Origin: GCA-001856825 sp049965815
GTDB lineage: Archaea; Thermoplasmatota; Thermoplasmata; Thermoplasmatales; GCA-001856825
DNA length: 64,000 nt
NCBI GenBank assembly: GCA_049965815.1
Contig: JBMFVV010000002.1
Span: 1-64,000, forward strand
Direction of reading: 5' to 3'
Shown: positions 17,764-26,001 of the stretch, one piece after another
How the letters are laid out: the number at the start of each line of letters is the position of its first letter
How positions within the stretch are numbered: position 1 is the first letter of the stretch
Translations under genes and position numbers: made by a program
The notes under the pieces: generated by a model
Databases searched by the model: none
What the model saw: the letters and a program-made list of their open reading frames with translations, nothing else
Told to the model about the DNA's origin: nothing

Positions 17764-17776
17764 GGAGGAGAGGATG
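17749..17776 (+). ncRNA. Right-end hairpin, likely part of the TnpB omega RNA
   Basis: CCTCCGATCCTTTAGGGAGG forms a short stem with a loop that contains the tnpB stop. In this family the omega RNA ends at the right end and the guide is the flanking DNA that follows. If the element ends after GGGAGGAG, the guide would start at about 17771 (AGGATGTCAGCAGC). Confidence 0.5.
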
Positions 17777-17863
17777 TCAGCAGCTTCTCCATTTCATATT
17801 CCTCATCACTGACTTTTAAATGGTAAATGGTTAATAAGGAATTTTCAATGTCTAGAAAGAGGG

Positions 17864-18658
17864 TTGATTTTGGCTAAGATTACAGTTCTTATAACTTCAT
17901 TCAACGACAAAAGAATCTCCCTGACTCTGGAATCTTTACAGAAGCAGACCAAAAGACCTGATGAGATACTGGTTGCTGATGGTGGATCAGATGAAGAGAT
18001 AAGGGAAATATGTGGCAAATTCCCTGTCTGGTTTGAAATTCTTCCCGGGAATGTAGTTGAAACAAGGAGCAAGGCTATCAAGTTAATTGGCGAGGGAATA
18101 GTAGCTTTTATAGATACGGATGAAGTTGCACCTGAGACCTGGCTTAGAGACCTTGTGGCCCCTATAGAAGAGGGGAAGGCCGATTTCACCGGAGGTCCAA
18201 CCAGGCATTACCCACCCAGATCTGGCCCAGAGAGGTATCTGAACGAAATAGAGGATTATATATATGGTACTCTAGTCCCTCAGAACATTGCGTACCTTCC
18301 CATGGGAAACTCTGCTTGGAAGAAGGAGATATTCGACAAAGTTGGAGGATTTGATCTTACAATAGCAGGTGGAGGGGAGGATTACGATATCAACTTGAAA
18401 GCAGGCAGACTGGGTTACAGAGGTCTGTTAGTGGGTAGTGCGTACCTCTACCACGATCAATCAGGCGTCAATTCTTATTGGAAGCTTGTAAGAAAAAGGT
18501 ATTCTTATCTTAGGGCAACTGCGAAGACGTACATAAAGAATAGATCGCTTTCTTCTGGAATTAGCAGATCCTCCAAAGGAAGGATTGCTCACCCCTTTTT
18601 CATTGTTGAGACACTGCTCAAACCCGTAGCATTAGTAGATGCTATATTGAGAAGTTGA
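17864..18658 (+). CDS. Glycosyltransferase family 2
   Basis: A 264-residue GT-A fold glycosyltransferase. ITVLITSFND opens the Rossmann-like core, VADGGSDEE and FIDTDE (the DxD metal motif, about 84-89) bind the nucleotide sugar, and GGGEDYDIN (about 168-176) supplies the catalytic acid region. No strong membrane segment is seen. Start is TTG at 17864 or 17870; GAGGGTTGAT just upstream serves as ribosome binding site for the latter. It leads a same-strand cassette with an AlkP-superfamily enzyme and an MFS carrier, suggesting surface or lipid glycan work; the acceptor is unknown. Confidence 0.88.
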   Translation: MILAKITVLITSFNDKRISLTLESLQKQTKRPDEILVADGGSDEEIREICGKFPVWFEILPGNVVETRSKAIKLIGEGIVAFIDTDEVAPETWLRDLVAPIEEGKADFTGGPTRHYPPRSGPERYLNEIEDYIYGTLVPQNIAYLPMGNSAWKKEIFDKVGGFDLTIAGGGEDYDINLKAGRLGYRGLLVGSAYLYHDQSGVNSYWKLVRKRYSYLRATAKTYIKNRSLSSGISRSSKGRIAHPFFIVETLLKPVALVDAILRS

Positions 18659-18692
18659 AATCTCTTTTATAGCGGGTGTTTATTCGAGGTGA

Positions 18693-20105
18693 ATGAAAGT
18701 TGTAGTGATCGGAATAGATGGAGCCACCTGGGATCCAGTTGTCCCTTATGTAAAGAATGGGATGTTACCCGGTTACGGAAAATTCTGGAATGAAGGACTC
18801 CATGGTCCACTGATATCCACCATCCCTTATATAACACAGCCAGGTTGGAAGGCGTATTCTACAGGCCTCAACCCAGGAAAAATGGGCGTCTATTGGTGGT
18901 CGAAGATAGATTGGAAGAATTTCAAATTAAGGAATATCAGCTCATTGGGTTTCCACGGCCAGGACTATTGGGATGTGCTTTCTGATATGGGGAAGAGGGT
19001 GGCTGTCATAGATATGCCATCAACCTTTCCTCCCAAGAAGGTAAATGGAGTAATGATTAGTGGCTTCCCGCATGGCGAGGGAACATGGACATTTCCACCA
19101 GAGTTTGAAAGAGAAATACCAGCAGATTACATGAAGGAGCAGGTTCACCTCTTTACGAAGAATGAAGACCCAGAGGTCACAATGGATGGAATAGAAAAGG
19201 ACATCCGTTCCAGATTCGAAATGGCCGAAAGGCTTTGGGATAACGATCTTGTTCACGTTTCAGTCACTATGAACGACCACGTCTCTCATTTCATGTGGGA
19301 CAGGGAACACATCATGTTTAGGAACCTCAAGGCGAACGATGAGGGCATTTCCAGAATTCTGTCAAAGAATAAGGATGGTTACACCCTTCTCATGAGTGAT
19401 CACGGGAATGGTCCAATAGAGGATGAGTTTTATGCTAACGAATTTCTCGCCAAGGAGGGGCTTCTCGTGAAGACAGAGGGAAAGAGGAAGGTCATCTCAA
19501 GGGAGGGCGTTGTTAACTTCGGTAAGAAGGTGGGGCTGTATAAACTAGCGAGGAATCTTCCAGAAGGCGTACAGGAAAAGATCGTAAGAAAGGTCAAGGA
19601 ACTGGATAGTAATTTTGAATTCGATGTCGAAGACCTTATAGATTGGAGAGAGTCAAAGGTACTGGCGCTTGATGAGGGTCTTTTCTATGTAAATCCCATG
19701 TTTTCAGACATGAAGGAGGAAATACTTCAAGATCTTTCGGAACGACTGGGAAGAGTAAAGTCAAAAACTGGGAAACAGGTGTTCAAGAATATTCTTCGCG
19801 GAAAGGATGTTTACTGGGGTCCGTACGTCTCTGAAGCGCCGGATTTGGTTGCGATAACAAACGAAATTTATCACCAAAGATTCCAGCTGTCAGGGTATCT
19901 GTGGGCTACTGACATACCAGAGAAGAGAATGGCTTACAGGACAAGACAAGTTGCCCACCACCGTATTAAGGGCATATTCGGGATGGTTGGACCTGGTATT
20001 CCTTCTAAGGAAGTCAATGCAAGTATCTATGATTTAGCACCTACTATTCTAAAACTATTTGGCTGCAAGATTCCAGAGGATATTGACGGTAAGCCGCTCA
20101 TTTAG
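18693..20105 (+). CDS. Alkaline phosphatase superfamily phosphodiesterase/phosphatase
   Basis: 470 residues related to type I phosphodiesterase/nucleotide pyrophosphatases. Asp9 in IGIDGAT and the nucleophile Thr48 in ITQPGW, followed by STGLNPG, match the family's first metal site. NDHVSH (Asp195, His199) and SDHGNG (Asp236, His237) supply the other ligands, and AHHRIKG near the C-terminus the last His. There is no signal peptide, so it should act in the cytosol, on phosphate esters or diesters. A paralogue at 35376 is tied to APS kinase. It follows the glycosyltransferase by 34 bases and is likely co-transcribed. Confidence 0.87.
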   Translation: MKVVVIGIDGATWDPVVPYVKNGMLPGYGKFWNEGLHGPLISTIPYITQPGWKAYSTGLNPGKMGVYWWSKIDWKNFKLRNISSLGFHGQDYWDVLSDMGKRVAVIDMPSTFPPKKVNGVMISGFPHGEGTWTFPPEFEREIPADYMKEQVHLFTKNEDPEVTMDGIEKDIRSRFEMAERLWDNDLVHVSVTMNDHVSHFMWDREHIMFRNLKANDEGISRILSKNKDGYTLLMSDHGNGPIEDEFYANEFLAKEGLLVKTEGKRKVISREGVVNFGKKVGLYKLARNLPEGVQEKIVRKVKELDSNFEFDVEDLIDWRESKVLALDEGLFYVNPMFSDMKEEILQDLSERLGRVKSKTGKQVFKNILRGKDVYWGPYVSEAPDLVAITNEIYHQRFQLSGYLWATDIPEKRMAYRTRQVAHHRIKGIFGMVGPGIPSKEVNASIYDLAPTILKLFGCKIPEDIDGKPLI

Positions 20106-20122
20106 TAAGGGAGTAAAATAGT

Positions 20123-21298
20123 ACGGACAAGAGGAACGTTTTCATCATTTCAATTGGCTCATCCATAAGGACGTTTGGGACAGGGGGAGTCTGGAGTTTC
20201 ACCCCTCTCTTCATGAAAAATGACCTGCAGATCTCCCTGTTGTTGATAGGATCAATATTCGCAATCAATGCAGTCTTCGGGGGCTTGGTCCAGATTTATG
20301 CTGGGCACCTAGGTGACAAGTATGGTTTTAAGAGGATCATATTGACATTTGCCGGCCTGTACATTGTAACGCTCCTTCTGCTCTTTTCAAGTGCCTTAAT
20401 ATTTCCAATTCCTCTGATATTTGTTCTTCTCTTTGTCTTGAATCAAGCAGTGGGAAGCCTAGTCACTCCTTCTCTGAGTGCTTTATTATCCGTTAGCAGC
20501 GATGTTCCGCTTGCAGGCTTCTCATATATGAGGGTAGCATCTAACCTAGGCTGGGCATTCGGTCCCGCACTTGCAGGGGTGATAGCTGATACAATTGGAT
20601 ATCCGTATATTTATTTTATTGCAGCTATTACTGCAATAGGTACATTCCCCCTGTATTTCCTCCTTCGGGAAAGCAAGGTGGAAGGAAAGGAAATAGAGAG
20701 ATTTTCGTTCCATAAAGTTAACAAGGAATTGTACCTATTTGGAATAGGCATAGTTTTCCTCTTTGTCGTAGTATCACAGTTTTCAGTCACCCTATCTATC
20801 TACGCCAATAATTTCGTGGGACTTAGCACGAGCGCGATAGGTCTCATTTATTTTGTCAACGGCATTTCAGTAGCTGCCCTGCAACTGCCAGTTTATCGGT
20901 TGGTCAGGAGGATTGGATTATGGAATGGAATGATCATAGGATCTGTTCTTTACATAATTGGATATTTCTCGATGGCCTTAGACCACAGTCTATGGCAGTT
21001 CATGGTATCCATGCTCATTGTGACCATGGGGGAGAACTCTGTCACCCCAACAGGAAGCGCAATGGTTTCAAAGATATCGAATGGAAAATCACTGGGGGCT
21101 CACATGGGAGTATACAATTTCTTCATGTCACTTGGACGCGGCATGGGCCCAAGTTACGGGTCATTCCTGCTATCCTATCTTGTCAGTCCTTTTGAAATAT
21201 GGGGGCTGGCAGTAGTTCCAGCTCTTGTCGGAATAATCGTATTTGTATCAAGAAAGTCGAGCGAGAATAGAAGAGATCGTTCATTGCCATTTGAATAA
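20123..21298 (+). CDS. MFS transporter with missing or non-standard start codon
   Basis: A major facilitator with about 11-12 membrane spans. The cytoplasmic loop motif GHLGDKYGFKR between spans 2 and 3 is clear, and LGWAFGPALAGV follows in span 5. The first ATG in frame (20213) falls inside what must be the end of span 1: the frame is open upstream and encodes RNVFIISIGSSIRTFG. No ATG, GTG or TTG occurs between the TAA at 20114 and 20213. An ACG at 20123 has GGGAG nine bases before it. Either ACG is used or a one-base loss removed ATG (AATAGTACG could come from AATGAGTACG). It follows the phosphodiesterase directly. Confidence 0.8.
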   Translation, partial: TDKRNVFIISIGSSIRTFGTGGVWSFTPLFMKNDLQISLLLIGSIFAINAVFGGLVQIYAGHLGDKYGFKRIILTFAGLYIVTLLLLFSSALIFPIPLIFVLLFVLNQAVGSLVTPSLSALLSVSSDVPLAGFSYMRVASNLGWAFGPALAGVIADTIGYPYIYFIAAITAIGTFPLYFLLRESKVEGKEIERFSFHKVNKELYLFGIGIVFLFVVVSQFSVTLSIYANNFVGLSTSAIGLIYFVNGISVAALQLPVYRLVRRIGLWNGMIIGSVLYIIGYFSMALDHSLWQFMVSMLIVTMGENSVTPTGSAMVSKISNGKSLGAHMGVYNFFMSLGRGMGPSYGSFLLSYLVSPFEIWGLAVVPALVGIIVFVSRKSSENRRDRSLPFE

Positions 21299-21316
21299 AC
21301 TTGCGATGATTAGATA

Positions 21317-21469
21317 TCAGTCTTTCATCAGGTTTAGCGTAAATGCGGATATCAACCACATAATTCCAATCAAATCAAGAACTATCTGGTTGGAATATAT
21401 GCCGTATCCGAATATACCCAAGGGTAAGATATAAAATAGAAGAAATAGAATAAACGATCTCGGGCTCAT
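21317..21469 (-). CDS. 50-residue membrane protein at the end of the ribosomal operon
   Basis: ATG at 21469 lies nine bases after the rpl12 stop on the same strand. The product has two hydrophobic stretches, FILFLLFYILPLGIFGYGIY and LDLIGIMWLISAF, with a short loop, consistent with two spans. The family is not recognised. Its position and balanced hydrophobic pattern make it a plausible last gene of the ftsZ-secE-spt5-ribosomal operon. Confidence 0.55.
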   Translation of the reverse strand: MSPRSFILFLLFYILPLGIFGYGIYSNQIVLDLIGIMWLISAFTLNLMKD

Positions 21470-21477
21470 TCAGCAAT

Positions 21478-21783
21478 CTACCCGAACAATGCACCGAGTC
21501 CAGCGACTGCTTCTTCTTCGCTCTTTTCGTCTTTCTTTTCCTCTTTTTTCTCTTCCTTCTTTTCTTCCTTCTTCTGAGGCTCTGCCTGTGCCACTGGTTG
21601 TGCTGCCACCATGGATGATTTTATTGCCTCTTCTATGTTGACTCCCTCTAGGGAAGCAACAAGGCTTTTCACTCTAGCAGGGTCTGGCGTGACTCCTGCG
21701 GCTTTGAGTATCCCCGTAATACCATCTTCGGTGATCGGTTTTCCGACAGAGTTCAGTATCAGTGCGCTGTATATGTATTCCAT
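21478..21783 (-). CDS. rpl12: Ribosomal protein L12 (P1 stalk)
   Basis: A 101-residue archaeal acidic stalk protein. The N-terminal dimerisation helices (MEYIYSALILNSVGKPITE), an Ala-rich hinge, a long Lys/Glu tract and the C-terminal GLGALFG, which contacts elongation factors, are all present. The ATG at 21783 is preferred to a GTG nine bases upstream because GGGGTGA sits just before it and homologues begin MEYIY. Last ribosomal gene of the minus-strand operon. Confidence 0.95.
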   Translation of the reverse strand: MEYIYSALILNSVGKPITEDGITGILKAAGVTPDPARVKSLVASLEGVNIEEAIKSSMVAAQPVAQAEPQKKEEKKEEKKEEKKDEKSEEEAVAGLGALFG

Positions 21784-21836
21784 ACTTTTCACCCCTAATT
21801 ACTCCAAGATAATAAACTAAGCGTCTTAAACATTTT

Positions 21837-22691
21837 CTAAGCCCCCTTTGGAACTTTGCTCTCAAGAGACTTTGCAATGGAGTTACCCTTGGCCAAGAGC
21901 AGCTTTATATTATCCTTTGTAGGATATGACGCAGCTATGCTGACTGCCATTGCATTTCTGTAGGCTTTGGATATGAAGATCGGAGTTGTTTCTGCATTGT
22001 AATAGTTGATGTGTATTGATAGCGCTATGGCCGAGGAATGTCCTGTGACTAGTTTCTGTACAAAATCCTGCGTAGATGAGCCCAATATGCTCTTATCAAA
22101 GACTATCCCTTCCTCATACGCAGCTCTGAAATCCAGTCCTATCTCAAGGGGCATGATCTCGAGTTTAGCCATAGCAATGGCTTTTTCCCTTGATATCTTG
22201 TCTCCCTTTTTTACAAGTACAGTTTCTTTCCTGATGACAACCTTTCCCTGATCTATTGAAGCTGGTATTCCTGCTTTCTGGAGTTCTCCAACCACCGGTC
22301 CCGGTTTCAAGCTGGTGGGTTTCGCTTCAAGGATTATGTCTTCTGGAGCTATCTCTCCACCTTTAGCTGGAGCCTTAGTTCTGCTGCTTTCAATCTCTCT
22401 GAAAAGTTTGAAAGGATTCTCCTTTGAGAAAATTGCAGCCACTGGTCCATCCATGTAGTTTTCCATTCCTTTGATTTCCTTGATATTCATCTCTTCAAAT
22501 GCCCTTTTGAGGAATGTCTTCTTTACAACCTTTATCTTCGCCTTTCCCCTGAGGGTCCTTCTGATTTCCTGGAACTGTTTACCCGGTACCCTCTCGATAC
22601 CGACAAGGGCTATTGACTTTGAATTTCTAATGTCGTCTGAAAGTGACTTTATGACATGATCCTTAAACTCGGAGAACCTGTTTTCCTTCAT
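21837..22691 (-). CDS. rpl10: Ribosomal protein L10 (P0), without acidic tail
   Basis: A 284-residue P0 protein that anchors the L12 stalk on 23S rRNA. The N-terminal rRNA-binding domain (SIALVGIERVPGKQFQEIR) and the archaeal insertion domain are clear. The spine helices that bind L12 dimers are in the last ~60 residues. It ends at ESKVPKGA and lacks the charged hinge and GLGALF-type tail that many archaeal and eukaryotic P0 proteins share with L12. The sequence continues with ordinary spacing to rpl12, so this is an end by design and not a truncation by a nearby insertion. Confidence 0.93.
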   Translation of the reverse strand: MKENRFSEFKDHVIKSLSDDIRNSKSIALVGIERVPGKQFQEIRRTLRGKAKIKVVKKTFLKRAFEEMNIKEIKGMENYMDGPVAAIFSKENPFKLFREIESSRTKAPAKGGEIAPEDIILEAKPTSLKPGPVVGELQKAGIPASIDQGKVVIRKETVLVKKGDKISREKAIAMAKLEIMPLEIGLDFRAAYEEGIVFDKSILGSSTQDFVQKLVTGHSSAIALSIHINYYNAETTPIFISKAYRNAMAVSIAASYPTKDNIKLLLAKGNSIAKSLESKVPKGA

Positions 22692-23336
22692 CTACTTCAC
22701 CTCGACCTTGACTGCGGGTCCCATTGTTGTCTTGACATAAACAGTCCTGATATTGTCCTCCCCCTTTTCTAGTTTGGATTCAATTCTCTTGATCACTTCG
22801 AGACCATTCTCAACTATTTTTTCAATTTCCATGTCTTTGGTGCCAATTGGAATGTGAACAACTGGCTTCTCCTTGCTCCTTGCCTTGACTGTTCTCCTCA
22901 GATTGTTTATTATGGGGACCGGATCTACCGTTGCTGGAATTGGCCTGGGCATCTTCCCTCTGGGGCCCATTATGCCACCCAGTATCTTACCGACCCTTGG
23001 CATGAGCGCAACTTCTGCCAGGAAGAAATCGGTATCGTTGACCATTTTCTTTGTTGCCCTCTTGTTTTCGTTCATCTTGTCGAGTTCTTCAGCGGAAATG
23101 AATTTATCAACTGAACCTTTAGCTTTAGATGCCATTTCATTCCCGGAGATAAGTCCGACCTTTATCTTTCTCCCACGTCCATTGGGGAGTACAATTTCTT
23201 CATTAATTCTGTTTTTAGGATTTGACAGATCGACATCCTTCAGATTTATTGCAATATCAATCGTCTCCCCAAAATTCCTCTTCGGAGACTTATTTATTGC
23301 CTCCTCTAGACTCTTCTTTAAAGATTCACTTTCCAT
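22692..23336 (-). CDS. rpl1: Ribosomal protein L1
   Basis: 214 residues. L1 forms the mobile stalk near the E site and often represses its own operon in archaea. Visible features are FAEVALMPRVGKILG-like core (here FLAEVALMPRVGKILG), the GPRGKMPRP loop that binds 23S rRNA and the C-terminal TTMGPAVKVEVK. Its stop is the base before the start of rpl10, so the two are coupled. Confidence 0.95.
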   Translation of the reverse strand: MESESLKKSLEEAINKSPKRNFGETIDIAINLKDVDLSNPKNRINEEIVLPNGRGRKIKVGLISGNEMASKAKGSVDKFISAEELDKMNENKRATKKMVNDTDFFLAEVALMPRVGKILGGIMGPRGKMPRPIPATVDPVPIINNLRRTVKARSKEKPVVHIPIGTKDMEIEKIVENGLEVIKRIESKLEKGEDNIRTVYVKTTMGPAVKVEVK

Positions 23337-23380
23337 TAGTATACACCAGAGTAGTCACGCGAGCTTTACGCTCTTCTACT

Positions 23381-23848
23381 CTAAATGGCGATTGACCCGT
23401 CTTTAATAAGTTTTTGTGTCTCCCTTGGATCCTTGCCATCTACTGTGATTCCCATTGAGACGCAAGTCCCCAGAACTTCCATCACAGCCGATTTTATGGA
23501 GCTAGCAGTCATGTTATCCATTTTCATTTCAGCCACCTTCTTTATTTGGTCTATCTTGAGGTCCCCGGATGTTTTCGTCTTTGAGGCCCCGGTAGCTGTC
23601 TCAATCCCCAACTCCTTCTTTAGGAGAGCGGATACAGGCGGTTTTCCTACGGTTATTTCGAATTTTTTTGTCTCTGGGTCTACTATTACCTTAACAGGTA
23701 CCTGCATACCAGAGAACAGTTTTGTCTTGTCGTTTATTTCTTTCAGCACCAGACCAATGTTTACACCCATGGGTCCGAGTGCAGGTCCTAGCGGTGGTCC
23801 GGCAGTTGCATTACCACCTTCAACCATTACAGATATTTCTTGCGGCAT
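23381..23848 (-). CDS. rpl11: Ribosomal protein L11
   Basis: 155 residues. The N-terminal PPLGPALGPMGVNIG Pro/Gly loop and C-terminal rRNA-binding domain (KMDNMTASSIKSAVMEVLGTC) are standard. It binds the GTPase-associated centre of 23S rRNA. It starts three bases after the spt5 stop and is followed 44 bases later by rpl1. Confidence 0.95.
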   Translation of the reverse strand: MPQEISVMVEGGNATAGPPLGPALGPMGVNIGLVLKEINDKTKLFSGMQVPVKVIVDPETKKFEITVGKPPVSALLKKELGIETATGASKTKTSGDLKIDQIKKVAEMKMDNMTASSIKSAVMEVLGTCVSMGITVDGKDPRETQKLIKDGSIAI

Positions 23849-23851
23849 ACT

Positions 23852-24667
23852 TTACACCTCTTTTTCCAATAATTTAACTGAATCGGCTTTCACTGTGAGC
23901 GGGATAGGTACTATGGCATTCTGGAGTTCAAGCGTTATTTCATCCTTTTGGCTATCCACGTGAGTAATTCTTGCCTTTTCTCCCTTGAATGGCCCTTCCG
24001 TTACCTCAACATAATTTCCAACTCCAAGGGATTCGACCGCTGGTTTGGATACGAGGTAATTCTCTATTTCAGATAACTGAACCTCTCCTGCTATCATGTT
24101 CCTTGCCCCTCTAACGGTCTTTAACAATCCCATAGTTCTGTCCGGGTAGAGTGTCTCTATAAATATATATCCCTTTACATCAGGCGGAACAAGGATTGAA
24201 AATATGTATTCCTGTTTTTCTATTTTTGCCTTCAGGCCAATGTCCCTAGCGATTTTTATTTCCTGGCCAATTGTCGTCTTCACAACGATTATGGTCTGCT
24301 TCACTTTTATAGAGAATAGATTACTGGAATTTCCTTCTGATCTCAGAACAACCGTTGCATAGTCTCCTATCTCTCCTCCCTTTGGTGTTTCAACAGAAAG
24401 AGCGTGAATCACAGTTGATTTAGGTTTAAGCTTGTATTGAACCTTCAGCACGTCCTGATTTTTTGGGGATATAGCTACCTGCTTACCCCTCTTCTGCTCC
24501 TCTATGAGAAACCACTCAATCTCTTCCTTCTGCTCGTGAATGTCGAGGGAGAGTTCAAGATACCCTTCTTTATCTACTGCGTCTTCATTTTCAATAATCA
24601 GGTTGAAAAGTACCTTCTTGTTCGTACCCACCTCAGAATCCTTGCCATCACAGCTCCATTTAACCAT
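23852..24667 (-). CDS. spt5: Transcription elongation factor Spt5 (NusG) with N-terminal extra domain
   Basis: 271 residues. The C-terminal half is the normal archaeal factor: an NGN domain at about 125-210 (TIIVVKTTIGQEIKIA, GYIFIETLY) and a KOW domain at about 215-265 (VGNYVEVTEGPFKGEKARI). The first ~122 residues are an additional beta-rich domain, starting KVLFNLIIENEDA and ending SNLFSIKVKQT, reminiscent of Ig-like/NEW3-type sandwiches. Archaeal Spt5 is usually about 150 residues, so the protein is nearly doubled. Spt5 binds the RNA polymerase clamp with Spt4 and links to ribosomes; the role of the extra domain is unknown. Confidence 0.92.
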   Translation of the reverse strand: MVKWSCDGKDSEVGTNKKVLFNLIIENEDAVDKEGYLELSLDIHEQKEEIEWFLIEEQKRGKQVAISPKNQDVLKVQYKLKPKSTVIHALSVETPKGGEIGDYATVVLRSEGNSSNLFSIKVKQTIIVVKTTIGQEIKIARDIGLKAKIEKQEYIFSILVPPDVKGYIFIETLYPDRTMGLLKTVRGARNMIAGEVQLSEIENYLVSKPAVESLGVGNYVEVTEGPFKGEKARITHVDSQKDEITLELQNAIVPIPLTVKADSVKLLEKEV

Positions 24668-24892
24668 CTATGGCACCTTGAACAGCACGTTCATCAGGAG
24701 GTATATAATGAATCCAACCCCCCCTATAATTATAATTCCAATTCCTGTTATCAGAGAGGACTTCCCAAACTCATCTCTTGTTGGCTTCTTCGCCATTTTG
24801 AGTATTCTGGAATACTTTCCTCTACCTATCCTCTTTACTCGCTCTGTAATAGAATCCTCTAGATCCTCTATCCTATCATCCATTTCAACCAT
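24668..24892 (-). CDS. secE: Preprotein translocase subunit SecE (Sec61 gamma)
   Basis: A 74-residue protein with one C-terminal membrane span (SLITGIGIIIIGGVGFIIYLL) preceded by the amphipathic helix and KMAKKPTRDEFGKSS, the conserved SecE cytosolic motif. It clamps the SecY channel. The start is at 24892 or an ATG three codons on (24883). It lies between ftsZ and spt5 in the classic archaeal order. Confidence 0.93.
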   Translation of the reverse strand: MVEMDDRIEDLEDSITERVKRIGRGKYSRILKMAKKPTRDEFGKSSLITGIGIIIIGGVGFIIYLLMNVLFKVP

Positions 24893-24904
24893 ATAGGGCT
24901 ACCT

Positions 24905-25897
24905 CTAAACGTACTTATTTTTGGCTCCCACCAATATGGCTAATACCTTTATATCATTTTTCATACTCTCATCGATTCTTGCTCCCCAAATGATTCTGGC
25001 GTTAGGGTTTATTTTCTCCTTTATCTCATCGAGAACCGTGTGCGCTTCTTCCACAGACATGTTTGAACTTCCGGTCACTGATACTATCGCCGAAGTGGCC
25101 GTTGATATCTCCAGGTCTAGTAGTGGAGAAGTAAGCGCCTTTTTTGCCGCTTCCAGTGCCCTTTCCTGGGAACCAGATTGCCCCATACCTATCATGGCAG
25201 TTCCCCCATCTTTCATAACAGTCTTCAGGTCGTTGAAATCGAGGTTTACTAATCCTGGTTTAGTTACAAGTTCCGTCAACCCTTTTATAGATTTCATAAG
25301 TGTTTCATCTGCGAACCTGAATGCTTCATTCAGCGGCAGTCTCGGAACTATCTCGAGGAGCTTATCATTTGGTATAATTACTATAGTATCTGATTTTTCC
25401 TTTAATTTCTCAAGACCCCACAACGCATTTTCTTTCCTCATCGCGCCTTCTGAGGTGAATGGGGTAGTTACAACTGAAATGACCAGGGCACCTGCTTTCT
25501 TTGCTATTTCTGCAACTACTGGCGCTGAGCCAGTACCTGTTCCTCCCCCCATGCCAGCAGTTACAAATACGATATCGGCCCCTTCGACTGCTTCATTGAT
25601 ATCAACCTCTGCTTCCCTTGCAGACATCTCGCCTATTTGCGGTATTGCTCCAGCGCCTAGTCCTCTAGTAGTCCTCCTTCCAAGCAATATCTTCTTAGAA
25701 GCCTGGGTGAGCAGGAGGTGTTGCGCGTCAGTGTTTGCAGCTATAATGTCTGCGCCCTGGATTCCTTCCTCCATAATTCTGCTGATCGTGTTTGATCCTG
25801 ACCCGCCGCATCCGAAAATTTTGATGCTTGTTTTCAAGCTCTTCAAAACTTCTATTAACTCAGCGTCGGTGTCTTGAAATGTTTCATTGTCAGGCAT
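24905..25897 (-). CDS. ftsZ: Cell division GTPase FtsZ
   Basis: About 330 residues. GCGGSGSN opens the Rossmann core, the tubulin signature GGGTGTG is at 117-123, and the T7 loop NLDFNDLK, which completes the neighbouring subunit's GTPase site, is intact, so it should polymerise and hydrolyse GTP. A C-terminal domain is present; the tail is short. The preferred ATG at 25897 lies about 35 bases below the TATA box at 25926-25937, leaving a short leader; a GTG at 25909 is an alternative. It heads the secE-spt5-ribosomal operon. A short divergent paralogue is at 30661. Confidence 0.95.
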   Translation of the reverse strand: MPDNETFQDTDAELIEVLKSLKTSIKIFGCGGSGSNTISRIMEEGIQGADIIAANTDAQHLLLTQASKKILLGRRTTRGLGAGAIPQIGEMSAREAEVDINEAVEGADIVFVTAGMGGGTGTGSAPVVAEIAKKAGALVISVVTTPFTSEGAMRKENALWGLEKLKEKSDTIVIIPNDKLLEIVPRLPLNEAFRFADETLMKSIKGLTELVTKPGLVNLDFNDLKTVMKDGGTAMIGMGQSGSQERALEAAKKALTSPLLDLEISTATSAIVSVTGSSNMSVEEAHTVLDEIKEKINPNARIIWGARIDESMKNDIKVLAILVGAKNKYV

Positions 25898-25925
25898 ACT
25901 AACTACCACTTTGACAAATTATCTC

Positions 25926-25937
25926 GATATTTATATG
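25926..25937 (-). promoter_or_regulatory. TATA box of the ftsZ operon
   Basis: The minus strand reads CATATAAATATC. Its position predicts transcription from near 25905, a few bases before the ATG at 25897. Confidence 0.55.
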
Positions 25938-26001
25938 TGATGCTGCATGTCGAAGTCATTCCTCACAGATCATGGAACTGTGAGGCATAACCTTCAGGAG
26001 G

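Noticed and set aside
22873..23963. Long plus-strand frames opposite rpl1 and rpl11
   Set aside because: They mirror conserved ribosomal protein genes; the Ser/Phe/Ile-rich composition is typical of antisense shadows.
24921..25877. 318-codon plus-strand frame opposite ftsZ
   Set aside because: Antisense of a highly conserved gene with no start signal; an effect of codon bias.
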